A stretch of DNA of 64,000 nucleotides from the NCBI GenBank assembly GCA_022496205.1, contig WTXD01000001.1:806001-870000 (forward strand), read 5' to 3'. Below are positions 22,681 through 34,101 of this stretch, in pieces. Every line of letters begins with the position of its first letter. Within the stretch, counting starts at the first letter, position 1. The DNA comes from Gloeopeniophorella convolvens (Eukaryota > Basidiomycota > Agaricomycetes > Russulales). A program made the position numbers and the translations under genes. The notes under the pieces were generated by a model. The model saw only the letters and a program-made list of their open reading frames with translations, made no database searches and had not been told where the DNA came from.

Positions 22681-25519
22681 ATGTCTCCTCGCCCCGCCTC
22701 TACCACCGAGGCACCCTCTCCACCTAATGGGAAGGGGAAACGCCCCTCCTCCCCCGTGGAGATCCCTGCGCGCCCCTCATCAGACGGCGCGCAGAATGAC
22801 CTTTTCTCAATGTCCCTCGATTCTGCCATCTCCCCCGTCTCGTCTTCTTCTGGCACATCCTCGCCTCCTGCTGTACGACACGATCTTACGACCTCCCTCC
22901 TCGACTTGCATTCTCGGCAGAGCTTTGACGGCTTCCCCTATGACATGGACGCGCCGCCGCACGCCAGCAAAGGGAAAGCCAAAGATACTCCGCCCGTTCT
23001 CCCGCCCCTCGCGTTTGCACCCACGGCATTCGACTACCGTGAACTCTGCCCATCTCCCAGCCTAATATCTGAACCAGGCCCTTCCTCGTATGGCTCCTTG
23101 AGTCCACCGCAATTGGGACATGAATCCTCCGTCGCACGGGTTGTCGATGACTCGGCCGCCCATAACATGGCTCCCATCCCCGCCTACCATACATCACGAA
23201 GACGCTCTTTATCTAACCCCCCGCACCGTTACTCCGATCCTCACGTCGGATCCTCCTCTCGCCCGAGGGTTAGAATAGCGTCGCCGAGAGGCCCAAGTTA
23301 CATTGCCCACAGACTTTTCTCCTCAGACAGGCGCCAGGCCCGATCTGCTCCTAACTCTCCTGGGGTTGGGGCGGATCCTCGCGTCGATCTTGACACAGTC
23401 GTTGCCGGCAGTTGCTTGGTGCCTTGGAAGCACGAGTTCAAGTCCCGCTCCAAGGAGAAGTTCAGGACGGGGCCGTATTCCGATCTCGTCATTGATCGCA
23501 TCGTTGGAGGGCCAATCCATGCGCAAGCCGATGACTTTCCTGTCTACCTACCCCCGAAGACGGCCCCAGCCCACAACTTCAAGGCCAAAGGCCGGTCCAA
23601 TTCGGACCCTCTCCCCCTACCACGCGCCTTTGATGTCGTTCCTGTCAGTGCCAATGACGTCTTTGCGCCTTTCCCTATCCTTGTTCCTCCCAACCTGTTT
23701 GACGGCATGCTTCCTCGGGAACTTCGTTTGTGCATATTCGGCTTTCTGGTCCAAATTCACGAGGAAGATCATGAGCGCCGCGTACGTGACGGCAGGTGGA
23801 CAGCGATCAAAGCGTCCAAACACAAGTGGGTCGGCCGTAACCAGGGAGTGCGGGAAGTTGTGCGGCTGAGCAGGGTAAGCCCACGGATCGTCTCTTCACA
23901 GGCTGTTCGCCGACATGTGTCGCGTGCAGGTTTGCAAGGCCTGGCTAGCGCTCATCTATGATGGGCAACTCTGGAGTAGGCTCGATCTTCGGGCCTTCCC
24001 GAAGATCCCACCTTCGCAGCTGCTGCAAGTTACGGATTCCGCGGGTCCATTCATCACCTCGCTCAATCTTTCGGGTCACGGAAGCCTTCTTTCATCAACG
24101 CTGGAGAGCTTGACGAACAATTTGTCTGTGGGACGCCGCATGAGGGTGGCTCCCGGCATCAACCAACTGATTAATTTGAACATGAACGGCTGCTCACTGG
24201 TCACCACGCCGTCTCTCCACTACCTTTTGAGGCAGAGTCCGTCTCTAGAGGCGCTGTCCTTGAAAGGACTTCCGGCCGTCACTAACGAAACATGCGAAGT
24301 CCTCAGCGACTCTTGTCCTCGGCTCTTGTCATTAAATCTGAGTCGATGCAAGAATCTTACCGGGGCTGGGATCCGGTTGTATGCACACTCTGCTGTCACG
24401 CGTCTTAGGCTTCTACCCCTGACTGAGCTGCGCTTGTCCGGGCTGAAGGGCATCACGGACAGCACGATGCTCGCCCTGGGGAAAGCCGCACCTTACCTCG
24501 AGATTCTGGATCTGAGTTACTGCAGGGACCTCCACAACTCCTCGCTGGACGCATTCGTTGCATGCGACGACGACTTCGCATTGGAGTCCGTCACCTTGTC
24601 TGCACGGGAGGCGGGCCGGAACCCGAACGAAGGCCGGCGTTACCGGAGGAGGATCACTCATCTGCGGCATCTATCGCTCTCATATTGCACCCTTCTCACA
24701 GATATCGCTTGCTCTCATCTGGCACATACCATGCCGCGACTGGAATTGTTGGAGTTGGGCGGAGTCGGCGGGGAACTCAAAGATGACGGCGTTGTCCGGC
24801 TGCTGGAAACACTCCCCAACCTCAGGAAGCTCGATTTGGAGGATGCCTCTGAGATAACGGACGACGTCCTGGACGCTATCACACCGCCTCCCCCCAGCCA
24901 CGACTCGGGCCACACCCGCAAGGCACCCGGCCACGCCCTGGAGCACCTCATCGTTTCGTACGCCGCCCAGCTCAGCAACGACGCGTTCCAGACGCTCATA
25001 CGCAACTGCCCGCGATTGCGCGTCCTCGAGGCCGACAGCACGCGCCTCTCGGGCACTTCCGTGAGGGAGTTCGTGCGGCGGGTGCGCGAGCGCAGCACGC
25101 ACGACGCGACGGTCGTCGGGGTCGACTGCCGCTCGGTGAACGAGGCGGTCGTCCGGGACCTCGCGGACGAGATCCGCCCGCGACTCGGCTGGCGCGCGTA
25201 CGAGGCGCGCAAGCTGGGCTACCTCGACGGGCGCGACGACGAGGGCCTCGGCGTCGGCCAGGACGAGTGCGACCCGCAGCGCGTCGTGCTCAAGACGTTC
25301 GCGGCGTGGCAGACGGTCGACGCGGTCGCGGCGGCGCGCCAGAAGCGGCGCAAGGGTGGGCGCCGGCGCGCCGCGGACGCGTCGGGGGGCTCGGGCGCGG
25401 AGGATGTGCTCATGCCGCGCTCGCGGTGGTGGTCGCCAGGCGGGCGGCGCTCGTCGGGGATGAACTCGCCGACTCTTTTAGAAACGAATAACGAACGCGA
25501 CGGCTGTACTATCATGTGA
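22681..25519 (+). CDS. F-box and leucine-rich repeat protein with C-terminal CaaX box
   Basis: This is a probable substrate adaptor of an SCF ubiquitin ligase. Two exons (22681-23874 and 23930-25519, GTAAGC...GCAG) join in phase to 927 residues. Residues 1 to about 330 are Ser/Pro-rich and disordered. The F-box begins at about residue 340 (DGMLPRELRLCIFGFL) and ends across the intron with RLSRVCKAWLALIYDGQLW. Leucine-rich repeats follow over about 24040-25080, with units such as LEALSLKGLPAVTNETCEVL and LEILDLSYCRDLHNSSLDAF. A basic, disordered tail ends in Cys-Thr-Ile-Met, a CaaX motif predicted to be prenylated, which would anchor the protein to membranes. Codons from about 25000 to 25470 are almost all G or C in third position, unlike the rest. 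The start at 22681 is the first ATG in this frame. Substrates are unknown. Confidence 0.9.
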
Positions 25520-25739
25520 GATTACCGCTGTACATTGGCTGACTTGTTACAAAACACTGAAGATGTAGACCCGTGTACTCTATACTGTACCATCTCGTTG
25601 ACATTTATTTAGCGTGCTGTATGTATGTAACTGGATGTAGCCCACCGAGGATAAATGTAAAGTGCTGTATACTTTTTGGTGGTGTGGAAAGCAAGCAATG
25701 TAGTACCTGCAGTACTGTGGTTGCCCGTGCCAGATGAGT

Positions 25740-26900
25740 TTAGCCCGTCACAGGCCGCGCCTTTTTCTTTGGACGTTTCTTCGCCTTCTTGGTGCCATCC
25801 TGCGGCTCGCCGCCCGCGGGAGTGCTCGAGCCACTTGACGCGTCGACGCTGGCATCGTCCAGCCGTATTTTCCGCGCCTTGGTACCTGTACGAGCAATGG
25901 TGGGTGCTTCGCCGGTTGGATTGACCGCCGCAGGTGAGCGGGTGTCGGCCTCATCGCCGTAGCCTGGATCGGGGCAGGCGTGGAGTGAGGGGAGGTGTGG
26001 ATTGTTAGGAGTCCATGGTACGCACCTGCGAACGGGTCCACTGGTGGCCGCCTCCGCTTGCTCCCGCTCGTGGATGAAGCGACCTCCGGTGTGGCGGCGG
26101 CATCCACAGCCCTCGCCTTGCCCTTGCCCTTGCTGGTGCTGGCCGCAGGCGCCGGCGCGTCCTCGTCCATGGCCTCGTCCGAGCCTTCGTCGCCGTCAAT
26201 GACCCTCAGGCCCTCGTCCTCTTCCTCCTCCTCGTCGCCCTGGCCCTGCAGTCTCTCGAAGTACTGCTCTCGCTCAACCATCTTCGCGGTCACTTTCGTC
26301 GGTGCCGTGACCGTATGTGCTGTGCCGTCGTCGTCGAAGCGCACGTGGGTGACGGGGCCGGTGGGCGGCGGGACTGCCTGCGCTTGCGAAATCGCGTGCT
26401 GGATGAACCGCTTGGCAGCGGCGCGGTCGACGACCAATTGGCCTGTGCAGATCGGTCAGCGAGGTTGCGGGGAAGGCAACGGGCGCGTGCCCGGGTGCGT
26501 ACGTTTTGCGGGGTCCTCCGCATCCTTGATCTTGTCGAAGTATTGTCGGACTCTGTCCTGTAGCATAGTGTGAGGACCATTATTTCCGCGACGCGTGAAG
26601 CACGCACAAGCTCGGTAATGACTGGATGGGTCCTGGGGTCCAGTCCCCTTGTTTTAAGGTACACTACAGGATAGTTCATGAGGTCAAGCTGCGAGAATGA
26701 GAATGACACGGACCAAAGACAAGGTCGTACACGAGATACGGGATGACCACCTGCAACTTCGCCTGCTGGACGGTGTCGAGGCCGAGAATCAGCTCGGGTA
26801 AAGACCGGGATGTCAGGGACTCCAGGCTCGACTCGAGATCATCGAGAGATTTCGCAAGAGTCGACAATTTCTTCTTTGCTTTGAGCGTGTCGTCTGCCAT
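25740..26900 (-). CDS. LRP1: Exosome cofactor LRP1/RRP47 (C1D family)
   Basis: The family binds Rrp6 and RNA in the nuclear exosome and helps process rRNA and snoRNA 3' ends. Translation from the ATG at 26900 (MADDTLKAKKKL) gives a helical Sas10/C1D domain. It contains LDTVQQAKLQVVIPYLVYDL, followed across an intron by VYLKTRGLDPRTHPVITEL and then DRVRQYFDKIKDAEDP. The middle is acidic (Glu run near 26225 and GSDEAMDED). The next exon needs a splice after DPFAG (donor GTGCGT near 26024) to reach YGDEADTRSPAA. The protein then ends in a Lys-rich tail (KKAKKRPKKKARPVTG) with a TAA at 25740-25742. Both the acidic middle and the basic tail are typical of the family. The alternative frame to 25748 is what one gets by missing the intron. 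An in-frame Met at 26915 is also possible. Confidence 0.88.
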
Positions 26901-27081
26901 GGCCGCGAGGGTCAAGAGGTTGCGCCGTTCACATGTTCATTTGCCGGCGGCTCGATCTTTCTCTGGATCTCTCTCAGTCATTGAGTGTGGATAGATCTCA
27001 GACTTGAGGGCACACTGTCCATCGCCGTTCACACATCCATTCATCGACACGAAGTCCCTCATTCATCCGGGAATATCACAC

Positions 27082-27469
27082 ATGGGAGAAGAAGAAGTCG
27101 CTGCATTCTATCGCATAGAACTCGAACGGGCTTTGAGCGAGCAATCATTCGGGGTTGAACGCTCTGAGATAGTATATTCTAACGAGCATGAAGCTGGGGC
27201 GTCAGTCACTCTATTGGAGGGGGAAATCATCACAGCAGTACTGTCGTCGGCTGGCTATAAGGTCACTGTCAAATATCATTGAAGTCGCCGGGGTGTTGAC
27301 TGAGCAACTACTTCAGGTGTCGGACGCCGAGCACCTGGCGAGAGAGCTAGCGGCTCAAGAAACATACTACGAGACCCTAGACGATCTGCTGTCTTCAAAG
27401 AGCCCATCTTACGCAGCGAAGAGGGTCAATGTCTTGATGGCGAAGCTGCAAGGACTTGCGGAACGATAA
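27082..27469 (+). CDS. GSKIP-domain-like small protein, 110 residues
   Basis: Two exons (27082-27261 and 27317-27469) flank a 55-base intron with a TTGAC branch-like element and CTTCAG acceptor. Joined in phase they give 110 residues. The order is a helical N terminus (FYRIELERALSEQSFG), a beta-rich middle (ASVTLLEGEIITAVLSSAGYK), then ETYYETLDDLLSSKSPSY and a C-terminal helix (VLMAKLQGLAER). This pattern matches the GSKIP domain, which in animals binds GSK3-beta and protein kinase A. There a Tyr-x-Glu-Thr followed by 'Leu-Leu-x-x-x-Ser-Pro-x-Tyr' precedes the last helix. The match is from recall of the fold pattern, not a search. If right, it could be an adaptor for GSK3-type kinases. The gene starts 181 bases from the divergent LRP1. 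Confidence 0.6.
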
Positions 27470-28891
27470 CGCATGAGGATGTCAAATGGCGGTCCTGGTT
27501 TGCGGTAGTAGTGCATGCCTGCCACTGTAGGTTGTTCATCGAGATAATATGAGGTGTGAGTTTAGGCGGCAGTGGGAATGTGGTTGTATTGTCCATTGAA
27601 GTCCCTGGAAGAAGACTGAGGTGCATACTTATATACTGTAGTTCATTGACTGGAAGGCGCCCTCGTCCCGGCAGGCAGCTTCAATCTTGGCTGGAAGAGT
27701 CAACAGGTGTAAACAACGCGCAGGCTTGTCATGGTCCGTCATGTATACGAACCCGTCCCGGCACTGGCTGACTTCCAGGTTTCGCTCATAGTCGTCCGAA
27801 CTGAGGTACACCGCCAATACCCAGCTGGAGCACCGTACGTGGGCACCTCTGTCCCCATTTGCCACGGCTGACACTTTGGTGCTGTTGCACAGTCCATGCT
27901 CGTTACACCGGTACTGGTAGGTGCCGCACGAGTTCTCCTTCGGCTCATGAGCTTATACTTTTTTCAAACCTAAGGGCATGCCGATCTAAGCAAATAGTAC
28001 GCTTGTATTATTACCTTGCGCGGCTTCGCTTACCCGCCGCCTTGTAGTGAGTGGCTGACACACCAGCATCGCGACACACTCTCGTCGATCATTGGACATA
28101 CGACACTCACTTCTTATCTTGCCATCGCCGATGGAGAAGCGACCGGCCGCATTAAGTTTGAGATGGCGGAGGTGCGCCGCGCCGGTGTCCGCGTCCCACG
28201 TTCTGCGCTAACGATCGATTCAGCGGATGCTCCAGCCGTGCGGACCTCCACCCACGAAGGACGACGATTGAGGGGCGCCTCTGTACCGCAGGCTTGCTGA
28301 CCGGCCTAGCTTCTGGTAATAATGAGCAAGTCGTGCAGCACCCATCCGGTGCACAGTTGTGTTTGCCAACGCCCCTTGTAATGTCATATCGCTTATTTTT
28401 CAGAGCGTGCAATCTGTAATGTGTGCCAGCGCCACTCGGCCAATGGTAAAGTCGTCGACGGGTACAGGGCCGCTGACTATAAGCAACTTTCGTGACTGCT
28501 TCGCACTCCGCAATTCTAATCCGACCACGCATTTCACAACGGCTAGGCCGTTTTGCTTTGTGACCAAAACCCGTCGCAGCTCCCGTTTTCGCTTGGAAGA
28601 ATACTCCGAATACTCGTGTGTCTTTGAGGCCTTTGTGGCTATTTGCGCGCGACTTCCGCCTTGCCACTCGAACCACGAGCCCAGATCCTTTGTTCCTGGT
28701 CTAATTCCACACTGACTGCCCTTCAAAAGGCTGATCAAATATCAAGGCATTTCCATCCTTCTCCTATTTACTACCTGAAACCACTGAGCACAAACTCTCC
28801 GTTGAGGTCAACCCCCCCCCCTCCCCCTCCAACCTCAGACTGGCACTGGGGCCTTGTATACTGCTCCCAACATTCGGCTGCACTCGTCAGC
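27470..28891. other. 1.4 kb intergenic region
   Basis: Frames of up to 174 codons exist here on the minus strand (about 28150-28740). Their composition is rich in Arg, Cys and His with no domain-like pattern, and the competing frames are equally long, so I do not call a gene. A poly-C tract occurs at about 28813-28828, just upstream of the methyltransferase gene. No RNA gene or repeat array was seen. Confidence 0.45.
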
Positions 28892-30902
28892 ATGCCACAA
28901 ATCATCAAAAAGCTAACTCAACGCGGCAAGAAGGTCGCTGGGGAGGATTCAGGCTCGTCACAACGGACTGTATCCACGACGCGTTCAACCCTATCATCGG
29001 TGTCGGTGTCCATATCCTTCGGTCCTCAACGTCACGGTGTGAAGACGCGCAAGGTTGAGTTCATTCCGCGGATAATGCCCCCACCCCTTGATCTTCCATT
29101 CCACGGGCTATCTTCGGTCACCTCTTTCCTTGCATCCTCTGCTCACAAAATCGGCACACTACCCACTGGCGGTCAAGGGAAAGAGACCGGAGACGGTCGC
29201 CTCAATTTCAGGATCATTAACGGTGTCAAGTATGATGCTTATCCGCGAAATGAGATCCCGTACCGGATGCTCAAGGACGCTGTGAACCCTAGAAGGTGAG
29301 GCGCGGTTTCATTTCAAGTCGTTTGGATGCTCACCCCCTATAGCGAGCAATATTCCGACACGCTTCTTCGGAAGCTCACCGAGAACGGCTCTCCGTCATT
29401 CCTCGACCTCCCTGATTTGCCTTTCATCCGCAATGCTCTCAACCTCGGATGTCGCGACAGACATTGGGTTCTTCATGCAGCTCAGTCCTGGAAGACCCGT
29501 GGTACCAAGGTCACAGGAGTCGATTTGTCTTTCTCAAGTGATGTCGACACCAATCCAGAGACTGAGCCTTCGGAATCCGGGTCGCCTAAAGACAATGTTA
29601 GACTTCTTCATCACAACTTGTGCGTAATACAGCGCAGCGTGATGGATCGACTCTGAACTGACTATCGACCTCTTTAGCATCCGGGAGAAGCTCCCATTCA
29701 AGGACAACTCGTTCGACTATGTGCGTTTGGCCAACACCTCTGTGGTGATCCCTCGGACAAGCTGGGGTTTCGTACTCTCTGAAGTTCATCGTGTCCTTGC
29801 CCCTGGAGGCCGTTTCGAACTCATCCATGACCAGCTATGCTTCTCGTCCATCGGTCCAGAGAACGACGTTAACTGCAGTTTTGAGCCTGGTCATGAACCT
29901 GACTGTTATTCCCGACGCCCCGATAACACCACGAACGGGAAAGGGGATGACGTGAAAGGTGCGAAACCTCCGCCTCCGAGACGGGCGCCTTACCAGGACT
30001 GGAAAGACGAAATGAAGAATTGCAGCGACGTCGAAAGGCTCTACCTTGAGATGCTTGCTCGCTTGTATGGCGTTCATCCCAAGCCGCAGCTGCTCTTCGT
30101 CGAGGTCATCCGGAATCTTTTCGGCGGCGGAGGTCTTGTCAAGATCTCCAATGTCCATGTCTGCCTGCCCTCGCAGGACTTCATGACACGGAGCCGACCC
30201 CCGACGCCAGCCCGAGAGGAACCCAAGAGGTCGTTCCCGATTGTCGTTATCGACTGGGGCCAGGACAAGGACGAGGATCTCACCCCGAGGCCCTCCGGGC
30301 GTGCGCCCACGCCCCCCGAACGCCCGCCGCTCAGAGACCTTCCATCTATCCTCAGCAAGAAAGCAGCGAGCATGATGGGTGTCACACAGTTGTCACCCGT
30401 TGGTGTGCCGTATCAACAACCCGGCATCGTTGTGGCACGCACGTCTTCGGACAACATGCATCACCCCATAACGTTCCTCCCAATGTCGCCCTCGGAATTA
30501 GACATGCACGCGAACAAGCACGTGCACTCGCTTTTGAGCTCCAAGGAAGCCCTGGAGGCGCATCTGCAAGAATTGCAGGAATTAGGGGAGCCTGGGATGT
30601 CGCTCGAAACTTTGAGTGATGTTCTCTGGCGTTACGAATTGTGGGTTGACTCTTCGCCTTCATTTCGCACTGGTTATACTCATGTTATTCACCATAGGTT
30701 CCGGCGCAAACGATTCAACTGGCCATCTCCTAGTGGCCTTGACGGTGATGATGACGACGATGACCAGACAGAGTCTACTGATAGCAGCAAGCCGGATAGA
30801 CCTCGTTCATTCCCTCTACCTGATACCCACTCGCTCGATGGTCTCACTCCAGTTAGACTATTCGAAATCTTTGAGGTGATCAAGCCTGCTCCTAAGCGCT
30901 GA
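28892..30902 (+). CDS. SAM-dependent methyltransferase (class I fold), substrate unknown
   Basis: Four exons (28892-29295, 29344-29619, 29678-30640, 30698-30902) join in phase to 615 residues. The N-terminal 100 residues are basic and Ser-rich. The methyltransferase core begins near 29420: NALNLGCRDRHWVLHAAQSW holds the SAM-binding Gly loop (motif I), TKVTGVDLS the acidic residue after strand beta-2, and LPFKDNSFDYVRL motif II. VLSEVHRVLAPGGRFELIHDQL is the classical post-motif region of UbiE/Methyltransf_11-type enzymes. The C-terminal half (30170-30900) is Pro-rich with an Asp run near 30750 and is probably regulatory. Fungal proteins of this build include LaeA-like and related regulators, but nothing here fixes the target. 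The gene is convergent with the lysine methyltransferase on the other strand, 173 bases away. Confidence 0.82.
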
Positions 30903-31075
30903 TCATCTCCATCCCTTCATGTCCCCATCCTGTGTTAGCGTCCCTCGACGGCTGTGACTTAATGACCCAACCGTCATTCACACACTCCTTTGTATCTGTT
31001 ATCTCGTCGGTGTATCATACACGCATGTCACTCATTAGTCCGTTAGTCCATTGTAGAGTACCAGTCATAAGATTA

Positions 31076-32502
31076 TCAGTCATTGCGCAATACAATTTTG
31101 AATATCTTGACTGCCTGGTCGCTGCCTTCGGAAAGTTCAAGAAACTGCGTGCCAATTTCAGGTCCCAAGGACAGCTCCTCGGCAAGTAAGCTGTGCTCCT
31201 CTGACCAAGGGAACAGTCAGCAGCAAGTGACAGGGTGGCCAAGGGGTTTTGCCAACCTAGTGTGGATAGGAAAAGGTCTAACAGATCGGCGTTCCGGACT
31301 GTTAATGCAAGGTACGCCTCTGCGGTGCGTTGCGGCGTCGATGCTTGAAGCGACAAACTTAAAGTAGCGAGGAATGGGCCGATCATATCGGGGTGGTAAA
31401 GCTATGATTGGACCGTGTATTAAACGTCAAGAATCTCTGTGAAGATAACCCACGATGTCTGCACCCAGTATCAAGTCTGGACCGGCGTCACCAAGGAACG
31501 TCCGGAGGCCATTAACACGATCTGCTTCGAGTGCGTCGGACCAGTCTAGCGCACGGACAGACAGGTCTCGGTGCTGGTAAGATGCATCTAGAATACTTCA
31601 ATGACGGTTTTGAAGATATAGGATTGTGACCTCACTGCACGGAAGCTGGGTATTCTTGTAGCATCGCCTCAAAACGTCTTCGTTTGCGTCAGTAAGCTGC
31701 AAAGAAGCCCTCCCCGAAAGTTCGTAGCCTTGATCACTGGCTTGTATATCAGCGACCACCAGACCAAGGAACCCGGTTCCAGAGCCAAGTTCGAGCACAG
31801 ATTTGTTGAGAAGTAGAGCTGACGCGCTAGTAAGTAGACAAGACGGACCGTCAGCACGTTACATCGTACTTGGGTTCTGTATGAGAAATTGGGCTAGTAC
31901 GAAGCTAGCGCGCCACGTCCGCAACCCCGTTGTCCCGCTCTCAATTGTGGTGCGAGACTCAAAAAGGGTAACAGAATGGAATTCTGCTGGGGTTGTTGCG
32001 TCCAAAGCATCCATGGGTGCAGAAGATCTCGACACCGGTTGCCAATAGTGTGTAACGAAAGAGGGCGGCGGTGGCGGCGACAAAACATCGTGGAACCTAC
32101 GGAGCGGTTTGGAAATGCACGACTAGTAGCCCTTAAGACATACGTCGGTCCACTCGCAGTGATTAGAGAGATCTGGTGATCATACAATCGTTGGTCGATC
32201 TCAGCGTCCTGGCGGGCGGCAGTTGATTGATCTGCTGAAAACAAAAAAAGAAGAGCGCCTGCCTCACTACCAAGAAGTATTTCAAGTTGTATAATTGCCC
32301 ATTTCCAGAAAGACATTTGGTAAGCACGAGATGGTGGATATTGAGAGAGGTGCGGATTAAGGAGGACGGAATACAGTATGAAGTCATGCACCAGTGCAAA
32401 CCGAAGGTGATGGGGGAATGATAGCAATCTCGGGGGTTTCAGAGCCGAGTATCCTTGTAGGAGCTCGAACAAGGCAGGGTAAGAGTTCGAGTCGACGGTC
32501 AT
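31076..32502 (-). CDS. Protein-lysine methyltransferase, EEF2KMT/FAM86 type (Efm3-like)
   Basis: The family methylates a lysine of elongation factor 2. Translation from the ATG at 32502 (MTVDSNSYPALFELLQGY) gives the FAM86-like N-terminal helices, with SFPHHLRFALVHDFILYS. After introns come YWQPVSRSSAPMDAL and a region containing GLRTWRASFVLAQFL. Motif I VLELGSGTGFLGLVVADIQ lies at about 31810-31745. A downstream stretch with DLILGADIVY-like motif II follows, then PFLATLSLSLQ and ALTVRNADLLDLFLSTL. The last intron (near 31258-31208) restores an exon that ends ...IFKIVLRND, with a TGA at 31076-31078. A reading that ignores this intron runs on to 31015 and is not supported. The gene shares a 170-base divergent promoter with the mitochondrial ribosomal protein gene. 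Family identity is good; EF2 as substrate is by analogy. Confidence 0.82.
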
Positions 32503-32672
32503 GTTCACGGCGACGGCTCTCGGTGTGGCAAAACCGAAAGGCAGCCAGCCCCGGCGAGGCGTTTTCGGGGACGCGCTTGCCCTAAAGACAAGTGCACGTG
32601 CACGGTACGGGCATGTGACTTGGCACACCGTTCCGAATTTGCAGCACAACTGTTCTACCGCGGGCCACTGCG

Positions 32673-33953
32673 ATGCTTGGCCACCGTCGACTCTTGTCCT
32701 CCCTCCCCCAGAAATGCCTCCGAGCTAATGCTTTACGCTCTTTCTCTTCAACCTCGCGTGCCGCGTTGGAAGCTCCTGTAGAGGGCGAAAGCGGAGCTCA
32801 GGAACAGGAGCAGGTTGAGGAGAAGTGGTCTACCCCAAAGGATCCTACGTGGTCCGAGTGGAAAAAGACTGCCGGAAAGCAGTTTGTGAAACCCCATCGG
32901 CCATGTAACTGGCTTGGTAACCAAGTAGTTGAGTTCGTCCCCATCTGTGTGTCCGGTTGACATCTCTGCTCACTGTTACACTATCCACGTATTAGCCCTT
33001 TCCGCTAAACCCGACCTTCAAACCCCCGACCCCCGTCTCTGATGCACTTCGGGACACGTTATACCGCTCCTTCATGGAGAATCCGACGACCAACTCCGTC
33101 CGTAATCTCGCTGGCCGGTACCACTTGAGCATAAAACGTGTAGACGCCATTCTCCGGTTGAAAGGTCTCGAGGAAAGCTGGTTGAAGGTTCGTGCCATTT
33201 GCTACAGTTTGCCCACCACTTGTTGGTGGTGTGATGTTCTCATGATTAGTCTTGAAGACACTTCAATGGTTACACTATTACTTATTTCTGATCACTCTCG
33301 TCCCACCGTTCAACGCCGGTTACTGACACCCTTGTGTTTCTAGGAGGTATAGCTCCCGGCGTACTTTACAAGTCTCATACTGATCTCAATCTAGGATAAA
33401 CCACTTCAGACTGGATTCCAGAAGGGTATGGAACAACTTCTCGGTGTCACATACGACGCAACCAAGCACAAGACCCACGAGGACTGGGTTGAGGGCCGCA
33501 TCAAAACCGTTGAAGCTGACGCCCTCGATCAGGCTGAAGGCAACGACAAGGCGCGCGCGCGGTATCAACGCATGTTCTGGGAGTCGGTGGCCGAAGGACA
33601 GGTGCGTCATAAGCCGTCAAGGGCTATTCGTGCATTGTATTGATCCTCAGTTCCAGGAACCTATCCTTCCTGCAGCTCTGAAGAAGGCGCAAGAGGATGC
33701 CGCTAATTACGGGCGTTCTCAGGAATCTGCTAAGTCTGGAGATGCAATTCTCGGTCACCACCACGATAGCAAGAGAGCAACGGAGATCATCAATACCAGC
33801 GGTGCTGCTCCTGGCCGACCCTCCATCAAATTTGTGGACATTGGTGGTCAGTTCCTGGACCCGAAAGATCGCATGCGCCGCATGAAAGAGAGTGCACGGC
33901 GGTCGAGGGTCAGGAGCAAAAAGACTCCTAAGCGCCATCTCGTGACTGCTTAG
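32673..33953 (+). CDS. Mitochondrial small-subunit ribosomal protein, Bot1/mS45 family
   Basis: The family (eukaryotic mitochondrial regulator protein, Bot1 in fission yeast) belongs to the mitochondrial small ribosomal subunit and supports respiration. The start at 32673 opens a basic, Arg/Ser-rich N terminus (MLGHRRLLSSLPQKC, then LRSFSSTSRAA) that looks like a mitochondrial targeting peptide. Exon 1 continues with WSEWKKTAGKQFVKPHRPCNWLG. After an intron comes the family core: PLNPTFKPPTPVSDALRDTLY and VRNLAGRYHLSIKRVDAILRLK (about 33005-33175). Further exons contain MEQLLGVTYDATKHKTHEDW and a C-terminal basic helix ending in RSKKTPKRHLVTA. The stop is at 33951-33953. Five exons are likely. 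The gene is divergent from the lysine methyltransferase gene and convergent with the transporter. The RVDAILRLK segment is the main basis for the family call. Confidence 0.82.
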
Positions 33954-34101
33954 TTATATCCTCATCTCTACTCAGACTGATGTTAATGGTCATCTAAGAT
34001 GCTTCAGAGTTATATGCTACCTCGGGGTTCTGCTCTACTACACGCATTGTGACGTCAGACGGAGCAACGCTGCCCCAACGTGAGCGCGTACAAGTACGCG
34101 T

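Noticed and set aside
22607..23065. 152-codon frame starting at the ATG at 22607
   Set aside because: It is Pro-rich, overlaps the disordered N terminus of the F-box protein in another frame, and has no domain; at most an upstream reading frame.
28152..28738. Minus-strand frames of 174 and 112 codons in the 27.5-28.9 kb gap
   Set aside because: Two overlapping frames of similar length, rich in Arg/Cys/His and without motifs or convincing splice sites; no evidence of coding.
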